A stretch of DNA of 64,000 nt from Arcanobacterium haemolyticum DSM 20595 (GTDB taxonomy: Bacteria > Actinomycetota > Actinomycetes > Actinomycetales > Actinomycetaceae), in NCBI RefSeq assembly GCF_000092365.1, contig NC_014218.1:1612001-1676000 (forward strand). The letters are read 5' to 3'. Shown here piece by piece: positions 8,780-16,075 of the stretch (positions are counted from its first letter, which is position 1; each line of letters starts with the position of its first letter). The notes under the pieces are model-generated. The model saw only the letters and a program-made list of their open reading frames with translations. It did no database searches and was not told where the DNA came from. The translations under genes were made by a program, and so were the position numbers.

Positions 8780-8820
8780 CACGGTGACGGCACCTTTCAT
8801 CCAAAGATGCCGTCACCGTG
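8780..8820 (-). terminator. Hairpin between nrfA and the maturation genes
   Basis: CACGGTGACGGCA and TGCCGTCACCGTG form a perfect 13-bp stem with a 15-base loop, starting 20 bases after the nrfA stop. It probably terminates part of the transcription or protects the nrfHA message, so that reductase subunits and maturation factors are made in different amounts (inference). Confidence 0.65.
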
Positions 8821-8840
8821 ACTACGCAACCATGAATCCG

Positions 8841-10328
8841 TTACTTTCGTGGACCTGGGCGATCCACTGGAGCAATCGTGTAGCTGGATGCAGGCCGCTT
8901 GGTTTCAACCTGGATCCCACGAAGCGCCAGCTGACCCGAGCGGGCATAATCTGTTGCTTCGTTCAAGATCGCTACCGAATACTGTGGCGCGTGGAATCCT
9001 CGCGAGTTTTCAGAAACAGAGTAATCGACTATGAACTGAGCCTTGCGCTGGAACTCTTGAGCCTTCTTCATGTTAGCTTCAGATACATTTCCTTCAGCGC
9101 GTGCCTTCGTAATATCTTCGATCAGGCTTTGGACTGCAGTGAATGCGGTGTCCTTTGCATCAGACCAGCGATGTTGGATGGCTTCCACACGGCCACGCAT
9201 TTCCTTGGCAGAAGAGTGGTGGCAGGTGAGGCAGGTTGCGTTGATTTGTTCATCATCGGCCATTGGCGAACGGACCTGGTGATCTGAAATCTTTGCTGCC
9301 CCATCACGCTTGTATGGCATGTGGCAATCGGCGCAGGATACGCCATTATCCGCATGAATACCTTGACTCCAGGTTTCGAAATCTGGGTGTTGAGCCTTGA
9401 TAACTTCCGCTCCCGTATCCTTGTGGGTGAAGTCGCTGAAGCCAGCTTCATCATAGTAGTCAATGGCGTCATTGACTGTGAGTCCCTTAGTCCACGGGAA
9501 GGTTAGAGTCTTTCCTTCGCCCTTGAAATAGTATTCGACGTGGCACTGTGCACAAACATACGTACGCATTTCTTGATGCGTGGCATCCTTGTTGACATCA
9601 AAATCCTTGATGCCTTCAGCTGCTTTCGCGGCCTTGATACCTTCGATGAAGGCTGGGCGCGAAACGCGTAGCTTCATGGTCTTCGGATCGTGGCAATCAA
9701 TACAGCCGATTGGCCCGTTTGCGTGTTGAACTGCCTCATCGTATGGCATCTTATTCATTTGCGCCCAGCCATCAGCTGGATCATTCGGGTTAATCGAATT
9801 AACTACCTGCGGAATCGACGCGTGGCAGTTCAAGCATGCACCTGGCTGCTTAAAGTCAGTCATACGCTTAACGAACTTTTGATCTTCGAGCATGTATTCA
9901 TGGCCGCGTGGTTCGTTATATTCCACAGAGAACGCGTAGCCCTTCCAGATGCTGACAAGGCGTGGTTCAATTTCAAGCTTCGAACGAGTCTTGAATTCAC
10001 GCTTATCTTCTGGAACGTTTGGTTCCGTATTTGGAATCTTGCGTTCTTCATTTAGCTTCGATGTTGCTTTGAATCCTTCGTATTGCCGTGGGAAGTTTTG
10101 TCCCCAGGTTTCAGAATCAAAGGTAGTATCGTCGATCTTAGTCACTGGGCTCCACGGATGAGCAGCCTCTTGTTTGTGGCTCACAATATCTAGCAACAAC
10201 CAAGTTATTGCGGCGCCTACAAGCGCCACGATAACGAGTACAGCGATAGCTAACCATGATCGTGGTTGCTTTGCTGCACTGTTTGAGCTAGGGGTTTGAG
10301 TCTCGACGTCGGTGTGTTCCGAACTCAT
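8841..10328 (-). CDS. nrfA: Ammonia-forming cytochrome c nitrite reductase, catalytic subunit
   Basis: A 495-residue pentaheme enzyme reducing nitrite to ammonium with six electrons on the outer face of the membrane. There is an N-terminal uncleaved anchor (about 24-47). Five heme motifs: CLNCH 165-169, CIDCH 209-213, CAQCH 259-263 followed by VEYYF with the active-site tyrosine, CADCH 332-336, CLTCH 366-370. The KAQH motif at 311-314 marks a calcium-dependent type, and GIH supplies the catalytic histidine. Odd: the first, catalytic heme motif is CxxCH rather than the CxxCK of E. coli. ATG 10328 follows AGAGGTG and begins five bases after nrfH. Confidence 0.95.
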   Translation of the reverse strand: MSSEHTDVETQTPSSNSAAKQPRSWLAIAVLVIVALVGAAITWLLLDIVSHKQEAAHPWSPVTKIDDTTFDSETWGQNFPRQYEGFKATSKLNEERKIPNTEPNVPEDKREFKTRSKLEIEPRLVSIWKGYAFSVEYNEPRGHEYMLEDQKFVKRMTDFKQPGACLNCHASIPQVVNSINPNDPADGWAQMNKMPYDEAVQHANGPIGCIDCHDPKTMKLRVSRPAFIEGIKAAKAAEGIKDFDVNKDATHQEMRTYVCAQCHVEYYFKGEGKTLTFPWTKGLTVNDAIDYYDEAGFSDFTHKDTGAEVIKAQHPDFETWSQGIHADNGVSCADCHMPYKRDGAAKISDHQVRSPMADDEQINATCLTCHHSSAKEMRGRVEAIQHRWSDAKDTAFTAVQSLIEDITKARAEGNVSEANMKKAQEFQRKAQFIVDYSVSENSRGFHAPQYSVAILNEATDYARSGQLALRGIQVETKRPASSYTIAPVDRPGPRK

Positions 10329-10333
10329 ATCTT

Positions 10334-10840
10334 TCACCTCTTATGCCCAACACCATCATGGCACTTGATGCACGATAGTGTTTCACCGTTTTGGACCGAA
10401 TTATGTGCGATCTGATCCACGAAATTTCCGTGGCAATAGATGCATGCGTGTTCTGTGACCTCTTTGTTGTGAGGCCGGATTTGGATATTCTCTGGATAAT
10501 TGCCGAATGTGAACTTCAGCGAATGCATCAATCCGTTTTCAGCTTTATTTATGTATTTAGAGACGAGGCTATCGTGCGGCGCATGGCAGTCATTACATGT
10601 AGCCACGTTCGCATGAGAGCCCTTCATATATCCGTCATACTGTTCATTCATTGCATGGCACGAATTACAGGTTTGAGGATCATTGCCAAAATACTTTGTA
10701 AATCCCGCGTAATGGAGAGTTACCCCTCCGATGCCAATAACTAGCCCTAGAGCCGCGGCAACCACAAGACCAAGTTTTCCAGAAAAAATACCTGTTATGG
10801 CACGCCACAAACGGCGAATCAGCGATGGTTTCCGCTCCAC
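10334..10840 (-). CDS. nrfH: Cytochrome c nitrite reductase small subunit, NapC/NirT type
   Basis: A 168-residue membrane-anchored tetraheme quinol dehydrogenase that feeds menaquinol electrons to NrfA. One N-terminal helix (about 18-42) and four heme motifs: CNSCHAM (the first with the Met found at the NrfH heme 1 ligand region), CNDCH, CIYCH and CIKCH. I chose GTG 10840 because GGAGGTG lies directly upstream with proper spacing; the longer frame to 10912 adds unrelated residues. First gene of the minus-strand nrfHA block. Confidence 0.93.
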   Translation of the reverse strand: MERKPSLIRRLWRAITGIFSGKLGLVVAAALGLVIGIGGVTLHYAGFTKYFGNDPQTCNSCHAMNEQYDGYMKGSHANVATCNDCHAPHDSLVSKYINKAENGLMHSLKFTFGNYPENIQIRPHNKEVTEHACIYCHGNFVDQIAHNSVQNGETLSCIKCHDGVGHKR

Positions 10841-11076
10841 TGCGCACCTCCAGATAAATAACAACACTTCCTTAACGTGTCTCAATATAATTGTATGAGG
10901 AGAGCAGCCCACATACCTAACAGTTTCCCCACCAAGTGTCTCTTTTTACGATAAATAGTAATTGCACAATAGTGAAAATAGGACTTAGGTCTCCAGGCGT
11001 GCCATTCTGCAGCTCAGACTAAAGTGGGGTGCCTTCAAGCATTCCAGCTCAAAAACACCCCACGTGCCTGTCTCAT
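10841..11076. other. Intergenic region upstream of nrfH
   Basis: About 236 bases containing the presumed nrfHA promoter. I looked for an FNR-type TTGAT-N4-ATCAA box and a clear NarL pair and saw neither. The right end holds a hairpin-forming pair after rpiB. No small gene seen. Confidence 0.4.
11024..11063 (-). terminator. Possible hairpin downstream of the RpiB-like gene
   Basis: GTGGGGTG (11024-11031) and CACCCCAC (11056-11063) can pair, with a 24-base loop, 13 bases beyond the RpiB-like stop codon. The long loop and absence of a T run make this a weak terminator candidate. Confidence 0.4.
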
Positions 11077-11526
11077 TTATTCATAAGAACAGATCGCGTC
11101 TACTTTTGGTTTAGACGCTGATGACGCATCAAACTCATAATCAAGAAATTCCTTCACTAATCGCCGAGCTAGCTCTTTCCCAATAACTCGTTCGCCCAAA
11201 CACAACACTTGACCATTATTGGAAAGCACTAATCGTTCTACAGAAAATGAATCATGAGCAACTGCAGCCCGAATACCATGAATCTTGTTCGCCGCGATAG
11301 CCATTCCCATACCAGTACCGCAAATGAACACCCCTCGGTCAGCTTTACCATCAGCGATTATCTTGGCACCAGCCGCAGAAACGTGCGGATAGTACGTACC
11401 ATCCGTAGATTCAACCCCAACGTCAATCACTTCGTCAACTCTCGGATCCGCCTGTAAATCTTCCTTGATAAAATGACGATATTCTGCACCCGCATTATCG
11501 GATGCTACTACAACTCGAAAACCCAC
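11077..11526 (-). CDS. RpiB/LacAB-type sugar-phosphate isomerase
   Basis: A 149-residue isomerase of the RpiB/LacAB family, interconverting aldose and ketose phosphates. The N-terminal VASDNAGAEY loop and GVFICGTGMGMAIAANK phosphate/anion-binding stretch are present, and KIHGIRAAVAHD follows. The exact sugar is uncertain: ribose-5-phosphate or a tetrose phosphate such as erythrulose-4-phosphate are both plausible. Translation starts at GTG 11526 behind AAAGG. It is downstream of a truncated class II aldolase and a LacI regulator, so it is probably a surviving member of a small catabolic operon. Confidence 0.82.
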   Translation of the reverse strand: MGFRVVVASDNAGAEYRHFIKEDLQADPRVDEVIDVGVESTDGTYYPHVSAAGAKIIADGKADRGVFICGTGMGMAIAANKIHGIRAAVAHDSFSVERLVLSNNGQVLCLGERVIGKELARRLVKEFLDYEFDASSASKPKVDAICSYE

Positions 11527-11556
11527 AATAAATACCTTTCACTACGTTCATGAGCC

Positions 11557-11949
11557 TCATTGCCCATAAACTTCCCTATACCGCCTATTGAGAGATGCAA
11601 GATCACCAGCATCAATCTCACATGCGGTTCCAAGCGATTGTGCTATCGCTAATGTTTTCGCAACTTCTTCCAACATGACAGCAGTTTTAACTGCCTCTAC
11701 CGCCGTATTTCCTACAACAAACGGACCATGATTTGCCATCAGAACAGCCGAGGCATTGCTCCTTTTTAGAGTTTCAACAATTCCTCTCCCGATTGATTCA
11801 TCGCCGATTAAAGCAAATGGCCCAACAGGGATCTCTCCACCGAATTCATCACCAATCATCGTGAGAATTGGCGGGATAGGCTTCCTAACTGCAGAAAATG
11901 CGGTGGCATATGGCGAATACGTGTGTACTACACCTCCGACATCTGGCAT
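11557..11949 (-). pseudogene. N-terminally truncated class II aldolase/epimerase
   Basis: 130 codons matching the C-terminal part of the class II aldolase/adducin family (FucA, AraD). It begins at VGGVVHTYSPYATAF, which in full proteins lies near residue 90, and retains MANHGPF with the third metal histidine. The N-terminal substrate-binding part is absent, and upstream sequence carries an 8-bp inverted repeat that looks like an insertion scar. The usual HTH metal pair reads HTY here. Almost certainly not functional as an enzyme, although the ATG has no lesion after it. It lies in a run with the RpiB-like isomerase. Confidence 0.75.
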
Positions 11950-11968
11950 ATGAGGCTACCCTCGTTTA

Positions 11969-12001
11969 GTGGACACCCAGGTAGTTACATTACGTGTCCA
12001 C
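11969..12001. repeat. Inverted-repeat scar upstream of the truncated aldolase
   Basis: GTGGACAC at 11969-11976 and GTGTCCAC at 11994-12001 form an inverted repeat exactly where the aldolase N-terminus is missing. The terminal TGGACAC is reminiscent of IS3-family ends, so this may be what remains of an excised or deleted insertion sequence. It could also be an operator or weak hairpin. Confidence 0.4.
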
Positions 12002-12022
12002 CATTTGCGGGCAACCCCAACA

Positions 12023-13054
12023 CTAAAAGTAGGAAATTTGAGTCTTCCTATACTGCGAACGCCTGTTAACGCACCGTCCCACGATCTGTAATACTTGCAG
12101 GGAAAATGTTGATTCGGTATCTTCTCCATTGAATCGTGCTACCACTTTATCTACACACATACGTCCCATTTGATGGTGATCAGTGCTTGATTCAGAGATA
12201 ACTTTTTCGCGCCCGTTAACAAGTGGGTAACTACCTGCAAAAGAAACCACGGAATAGTTTTCTCCGATAGTCATTCCAAAGCGAGGCGAAAGAGAGACCA
12301 GGGATGAGAGAACACCGTAGTTATCTCCCATAACAACCGTATGTTCGGGGGTTTTGGCGAGGAGATCGAGTACGTCAAGCGCTCCGATGGAATGCGAAGG
12401 GGCCCGCAGGATACGATTGCTGACTCCGTTTTCTGATGCAGACATTATTACACCCTCAATCATAAGGGCGGAGGTACGTTGGAAGTCTGATCTGGCTTCG
12501 TCACGCACCACAAGGAGTGAGTTTTTGTGGCCACGTTGTGCTATGTAGTCAACGGCTTTCTTCCCAATATCAATGAAATCGGATTCAACAAACGGAATTT
12601 GTTTTGTTCCCGGCGATCCGAGGAATACTGCAGGGAATGATTCGTCAAGGACGATATTTTCACGCCAATCTCTGTCTCCCACTTCCATCATGATGAGGGC
12701 ATCAACAGTTTTGGAACGGAGAAATCTACGGAATTCTTCTGGGGCAGTTTCTCCAATAACGGGAAGGATCAACGAAATCCCAAGTTCTTGAGCACGTTCT
12801 TTCATGCCAACGATATATTCGCTGGTAACATCGTCAATCCCGTGCGCTTCTACGGAGAGGTGGAGGCCGATTGTCCGTAATGATCGGGCAGCGAGGTTCC
12901 CTGCCCATTGGTTGGGAACGTATCCGAGATCTGAAATTGCTTGGTGAACTCGGGCTTTCGTTTCATCCGTTGTGGGGCGTTGCCCGTTGAGAACATAGGA
13001 GACGGTCGATGGCGATACACCAGCTCGTTTAGCTACGTCTGCTCGCGTTGCCAT
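12023..13054 (-). CDS. LacI family transcriptional regulator
   Basis: A 343-residue repressor. The helix-turn-helix ADVAKRAGVSPSTVSYVLNG occupies residues 4-23, followed by the hinge helix (NQWAGNLAARSLRTIG) and a periplasmic-binding-protein-like sugar-sensing domain. It sits between a truncated alpha-glucosidase remnant (upstream) and the class II aldolase/RpiB remnant (downstream), so it probably controlled a sugar operon that has since decayed. Ligand unknown. Confidence 0.9.
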   Translation of the reverse strand: MATRADVAKRAGVSPSTVSYVLNGQRPTTDETKARVHQAISDLGYVPNQWAGNLAARSLRTIGLHLSVEAHGIDDVTSEYIVGMKERAQELGISLILPVIGETAPEEFRRFLRSKTVDALIMMEVGDRDWRENIVLDESFPAVFLGSPGTKQIPFVESDFIDIGKKAVDYIAQRGHKNSLLVVRDEARSDFQRTSALMIEGVIMSASENGVSNRILRAPSHSIGALDVLDLLAKTPEHTVVMGDNYGVLSSLVSLSPRFGMTIGENYSVVSFAGSYPLVNGREKVISESSTDHHQMGRMCVDKVVARFNGEDTESTFSLQVLQIVGRCVNRRSQYRKTQISYF

Positions 13055-13093
13055 CGGCCGCCTCCTTTGCTCCTTTGCTGTTTTATTACCTTT

Positions 13094-13513
13094 TTATATT
13101 AGCCATGCGACAGTATTTCCTGGTAATTCGATGCCTTCAGGGGTCACGTCAACAGGCCCGCTTGCCATCAGTACCGCTTTTTCGCCTGGTACGGTTGCAG
13201 AGTAGTCAGCCATGTTGAGTACAAGAGTAACAGTGGAGTTTTTGACGACGACGACGTTGCTGTCCGGATGCTCACCCCACTCGAATGTGCCATTACCCAG
13301 ATCATATTCACGGCGAATCCAAATCATCTCACGATAGAAATTGAGTGGAGATCTACTATCGAGTTCTTGTTGGGTAACGGATAGGTCCGCCCAATAGTCT
13401 GGCTGTGGTAACCATGGGTGTTCTCCGAATCCTGTATCTTGCGGGTTGCTATCCCAAGGAAGCGGAACACGGCAACCATCACGGCCACGGACTCGTTTAT
13501 CTGTACGGAACCA
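13094..13513 (-). pseudogene. C-terminal remnant of a GH13 alpha-glucosidase
   Basis: From about 13510 the frame encodes the end of an oligo-1,6-glucosidase/alpha-glucosidase: RTDKRVRGRDGCRVPLPW, then EHPWLPQPDYWADLSV and a beta-sandwich tail ending AWLI. These are family signatures of the actinobacterial GH13 enzymes, which are about 550-600 residues long. The TIM-barrel with the catalytic residues is gone; the sequence upstream is the unrelated mug gene, so a deletion or insertion removed roughly three quarters of the gene. Adjacent to a LacI regulator, as intact homologues often are. Confidence 0.75.
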
Positions 13514-13539
13514 GGGTTGAAAAACAGGAAAAATTACTC

Positions 13540-14133
13540 TTATTTCCGCCGCTCTTTGACCCGTTCCCACCAGTCCACCAGCACGGGCAGGGTTGCGTGC
13601 GCGTTGAGCCCGCTCGGTTGCGGTAGCACCCACAGTTCCGCGCCGCCCAGCAATCGCGGAGCCGGATTTCGTTGCAGCCCCATGCGCGCTTTGGGTTCCG
13701 CGAAGGCGTCACGGTAGGCGGTGATTCCAAGGATAGCAACGACGCTGGGGCGCCGCTCTTCCACCAAACTCACGATACGTTTCGATCCGGTTTCTAGTTC
13801 GGCTTTGGTTAGTTCGGAGGCTTTAGCGGTGGCTCGATTGACGAAATTAGTGAGACCGATTCTGCGACTAATGAGGTCAGCTTCATCTTCAGGCAGGAGG
13901 CCAGCAGTAGCATTAACAAGCCGCGAAGTGAGCCCTGCATGATAGAGCGACGGCCAGAATCTATTCGACGGGGCAGCAAACGGCGCATTCACAGCCGCCG
14001 ACCACAATCCCGGATTAATCCCCACAATCAGCAGCCAAGGATCCGGGCAATCAATATCATCGAGTGTCCCATTCACGAAGTTGCCAAGTTCCGCGCGGGT
14101 TGGCCGCCTTCCACCTAAAGGAGAGATCCGCAT
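13540..14133 (-). CDS. mug: G/U mismatch-specific DNA glycosylase (Mug/TDG family)
   Basis: A 197-residue uracil-DNA glycosylase-superfamily enzyme that removes U (and related lesions) opposite G. The active-site motif GINPGLWSA follows LLIV near residue 38, and the second motif, which contacts the DNA minor groove, is present as LPQPSGLNAHAT near the C-terminus. ATG 14133 is preferred because GGAGG lies six bases upstream; ATG 14160 is an alternative. The gene abuts the alpha-glucosidase stump at its 3' side. Confidence 0.85.
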   Translation of the reverse strand: MRISPLGGRRPTRAELGNFVNGTLDDIDCPDPWLLIVGINPGLWSAAVNAPFAAPSNRFWPSLYHAGLTSRLVNATAGLLPEDEADLISRRIGLTNFVNRATAKASELTKAELETGSKRIVSLVEERRPSVVAILGITAYRDAFAEPKARMGLQRNPAPRLLGGAELWVLPQPSGLNAHATLPVLVDWWERVKERRK

Positions 14134-14212
14134 ACTGTACCTCCGTCGTCTCTCCACCATTTTATCCCCCAAGTTCCGCCACCGATCAAACAGACCTGAG
14201 TATATTTGAACC

Positions 14213-14350
14213 ATGAAAAGCCGCAATCCCGCATTATCGAAGCCGAAACTTCCACGTTCCCGCACAAAAATTGTTACATGGGTACTCATCGGAACATTAG
14301 TTGCCGTTCCAATCATCAGCACTGTGGCAATGCTAGCGAGCAGGTTTTAA
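14213..14350 (+). CDS. Small single-helix membrane protein, possibly leaderless
   Basis: A 45-codon frame: a basic N-terminus (MKSRNPALSKPKLPRSRTK) followed by one hydrophobic helix (IVTWVLIGTLVAVPIISTVA) and a short tail, ending TAA at 14348-14350. It is too short for standard ORF cut-offs. No Shine-Dalgarno is visible, but TATATT ends seven bases before the ATG, the distance expected for a leaderless transcript. It converges on and overlaps the GNAT gene end by 18 bases. Function unknown; the positive-inside helix pattern is the main support. Confidence 0.45.
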   Translation: MKSRNPALSKPKLPRSRTKIVTWVLIGTLVAVPIISTVAMLASRF

Positions 14351-14863
14351 CGCTCTAATATCACGCGCTATCCAGTAGCGGCGAACAATCGAGCCATTGT
14401 TTTCGATCCGGTTTTCGCACAACCCGCCGTTCGCCTCAATCACTCGTGCAGATCCGATATTGCTATCATCGCAGGTCACGAGTACTCGATCCACGCCTAA
14501 CGAATCCGTGAACTCAAGTGCGCGGGCAAGAATTTCTGTGGCATACCCCCGCTTGCGGAAACGCGGGCGAACACCGTAGCCGATATGCCCGCCTGACCGC
14601 AACAGAAAATCGTTGAGATAGTGCCGGATGCTGACTCGGCCAACAAGATCATCACCAACGAATGCGCCAAGAAATGTAGCTGGAACATATCCTGCGGGAA
14701 GATGACGGCCCGCCGCTTCATCGCTGAGTTTCACCAAGTAGTTTTCCCACGTCAGGCCGTGAACTCCTAAGAGAAAATCGAAATCGGCATCAAATTCTTC
14801 TGCTGCAATGCGAGCCTGCTCTTCATCGGCTATGCCTAATGGGCGCAGTTCAATCTTCTTCAT
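14333..14863 (-). CDS. GNAT family N-acetyltransferase
   Basis: A 176-residue acetyl-CoA-dependent transferase. The acetyl-CoA pyrophosphate loop lies in HIGYGVRPRFRKRGYATEIL (R-x-x-G-x-A pattern), and the C-terminal DDSNIGSARVIEANGG segment is the typical motif B of RimJ-like and small-molecule acetyltransferases. Acceptor unknown. Its start codon overlaps the stop of the upstream DUF2812-like gene (TAATG), so PadR, DUF2812 and GNAT form one coupled operon. Confidence 0.85.
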   Translation of the reverse strand: MKKIELRPLGIADEEQARIAAEEFDADFDFLLGVHGLTWENYLVKLSDEAAGRHLPAGYVPATFLGAFVGDDLVGRVSIRHYLNDFLLRSGGHIGYGVRPRFRKRGYATEILARALEFTDSLGVDRVLVTCDDSNIGSARVIEANGGLCENRIENNGSIVRRYWIARDIRALKPAR

Positions 14864-15489
14864 TAACCATCCTCTCGAAAGAGACTCTCGTTCTCATAGT
14901 ACTTACGATATTTTTCTTTCTTGATAACAAGAGAAACTAGCCATAATGCTGTGGCACCTAATCCGATAACTGCGAAACTAGAAACAACAGCCACACCTTT
15001 TATACAAGCAAATATAAGCAAGATGCTGACAGCAACAATCGCCATCACTGCGCCTTGCGCGTATGCATTACGCTGATGAGTGTATGATTTCGCTATGTCG
15101 CGGACATCAGTCAGGAGTTCTGGTTCCGTTTCAGCATCACATTCAACGATGAGTATTTCTTTATTGAGATGTTGGAACGTATTAGCAAGTTTTCCCATCC
15201 CTTCTGCGTAGGGGCGAACTCTAATTTTTCCCCATGCAACGCTCACCTGATTTATAGGAACACGGAAATACCTGATGCTGTTTTCCTCCAAGAAGGCCAA
15301 ATATTTTGCTACATACGAAGGTGCTTGTGCACCAAGAAACTGGACTGCGTATCTCACTGGTTCCGATGTCCGTTCGAAAGAGTAGGAGCCAAGAGAAACT
15401 GACGTGAGCCGGAACCCCTGTTCTGCGTATGAATTTAACCAAGGCGCTAACTCACCACAGACATCTCCGAAAAACTTCCATTTTTTCAT
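14863..15489 (-). CDS. DUF2812-like membrane protein
   Basis: A 208-residue protein beginning MKKWKFFGDVCGELAPWLN, the hallmark of DUF2812 proteins, with a soluble N-terminal part and two hydrophobic helices at about 144-166 and 170-188, then a charged tail. Members are commonly encoded right after a PadR regulator, as here (4-base overlap with the padR stop). They are thought to be membrane-associated, with no known biochemical activity. Family assignment is by N-terminal pattern and context. Confidence 0.7.
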   Translation of the reverse strand: MKKWKFFGDVCGELAPWLNSYAEQGFRLTSVSLGSYSFERTSEPVRYAVQFLGAQAPSYVAKYLAFLEENSIRYFRVPINQVSVAWGKIRVRPYAEGMGKLANTFQHLNKEILIVECDAETEPELLTDVRDIAKSYTHQRNAYAQGAVMAIVAVSILLIFACIKGVAVVSSFAVIGLGATALWLVSLVIKKEKYRKYYENESLFREDG

Positions 15490-15806
15490 CGTGCCCCTCC
15501 ATTGTCGCTACCGATAAGGTGTAGTAGTTCCACGAGCCGATGCCGTTCTCGTACAACTTGTTCTTCCCCGTGAGGGGTAATGCGATAATTAATTTTCCCT
15601 GAGGGCCGAGAAACTTCGCGGATCCACCCCTTTTCGAGCATGTTGTTGATAGCCCCGTAAAGCGTTCCCATCCCCAGTTTCACGCGCCCACCAGTCCGCT
15701 CTTCAATCACGATTTTGGCACCATACCCGTGGGTTTCTTGCCGGAAGGCAAGCAGGATCAAGAGCGATGTCTCTGTTAAAGCTTTGCCTGAACGATTATC
15801 TCTCAC
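15486..15806 (-). CDS. PadR family transcriptional regulator
   Basis: A 106-residue winged-helix regulator. Recognisable PadR features: LLILLAFRQETHGYGAKIVI near the N-terminus, then LGMGTLYGAINNMLEKGWI (recognition helix) and the wing NYRITPHGEEQV. Expected to repress its own operon with the DUF2812-like and GNAT genes. Ligand unknown. Confidence 0.9.
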   Translation of the reverse strand: MRDNRSGKALTETSLLILLAFRQETHGYGAKIVIEERTGGRVKLGMGTLYGAINNMLEKGWIREVSRPSGKINYRITPHGEEQVVRERHRLVELLHLIGSDNGGAR

Positions 15807-15880
15807 ACCACAAATATATCACTAAACGTAGTATATGGTTGTTTTCTTTATCAGCCGTTCTTAAATTTCTGAGCTAAAGC

Positions 15881-15924
15881 GGGGTGAAGGCCAGGAACGC
15901 TAGAGCACTCCTGGCCTTCACCCC
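15881..15924. terminator. Strong hairpin between padR and metS
   Basis: GGGGTGAAGGCCAGGA at 15881-15896 pairs perfectly with TCCTGGCCTTCACCCC at 15909-15924 (16 bp, 12-base loop). It lies 26 bases beyond the metS stop on the minus strand and is the probable terminator of metPS, although no T run follows. Confidence 0.7.
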
Positions 15925-15949
15925 ACCATTATGGAGCAGGGAAGACGCG

Positions 15950-16075
15950 CTACTCTTCGCCTAGATTTCCCGCAGTCTCATCAGGGTGAGTAGCCATCAC
16001 AGCGGCGCCAATCGCCAATCCTCCACCCACAATTCCTAAATAAACAATCATCATAAGGATCGCTGAGGTGTTCAT
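15950..16075 (-). CDS. metS: Small subunit of NSS methionine/alanine importer (MetS-like)
   Basis: A 41-residue protein: one hydrophobic helix (SAILMMIVYLGIVGGGLAIG) followed by a short acidic tail ending DETAGNLGEE. It is too short for routine ORF calling. It overlaps the 3' end of the large transporter gene by four bases (ATGA). Corynebacterial MetPS pairs an NSS transporter with just such a tiny subunit that is needed for uptake. Identification rests on size, helix, position and overlap. Confidence 0.75.
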   Translation of the reverse strand: MNTSAILMMIVYLGIVGGGLAIGAAVMATHPDETAGNLGEE

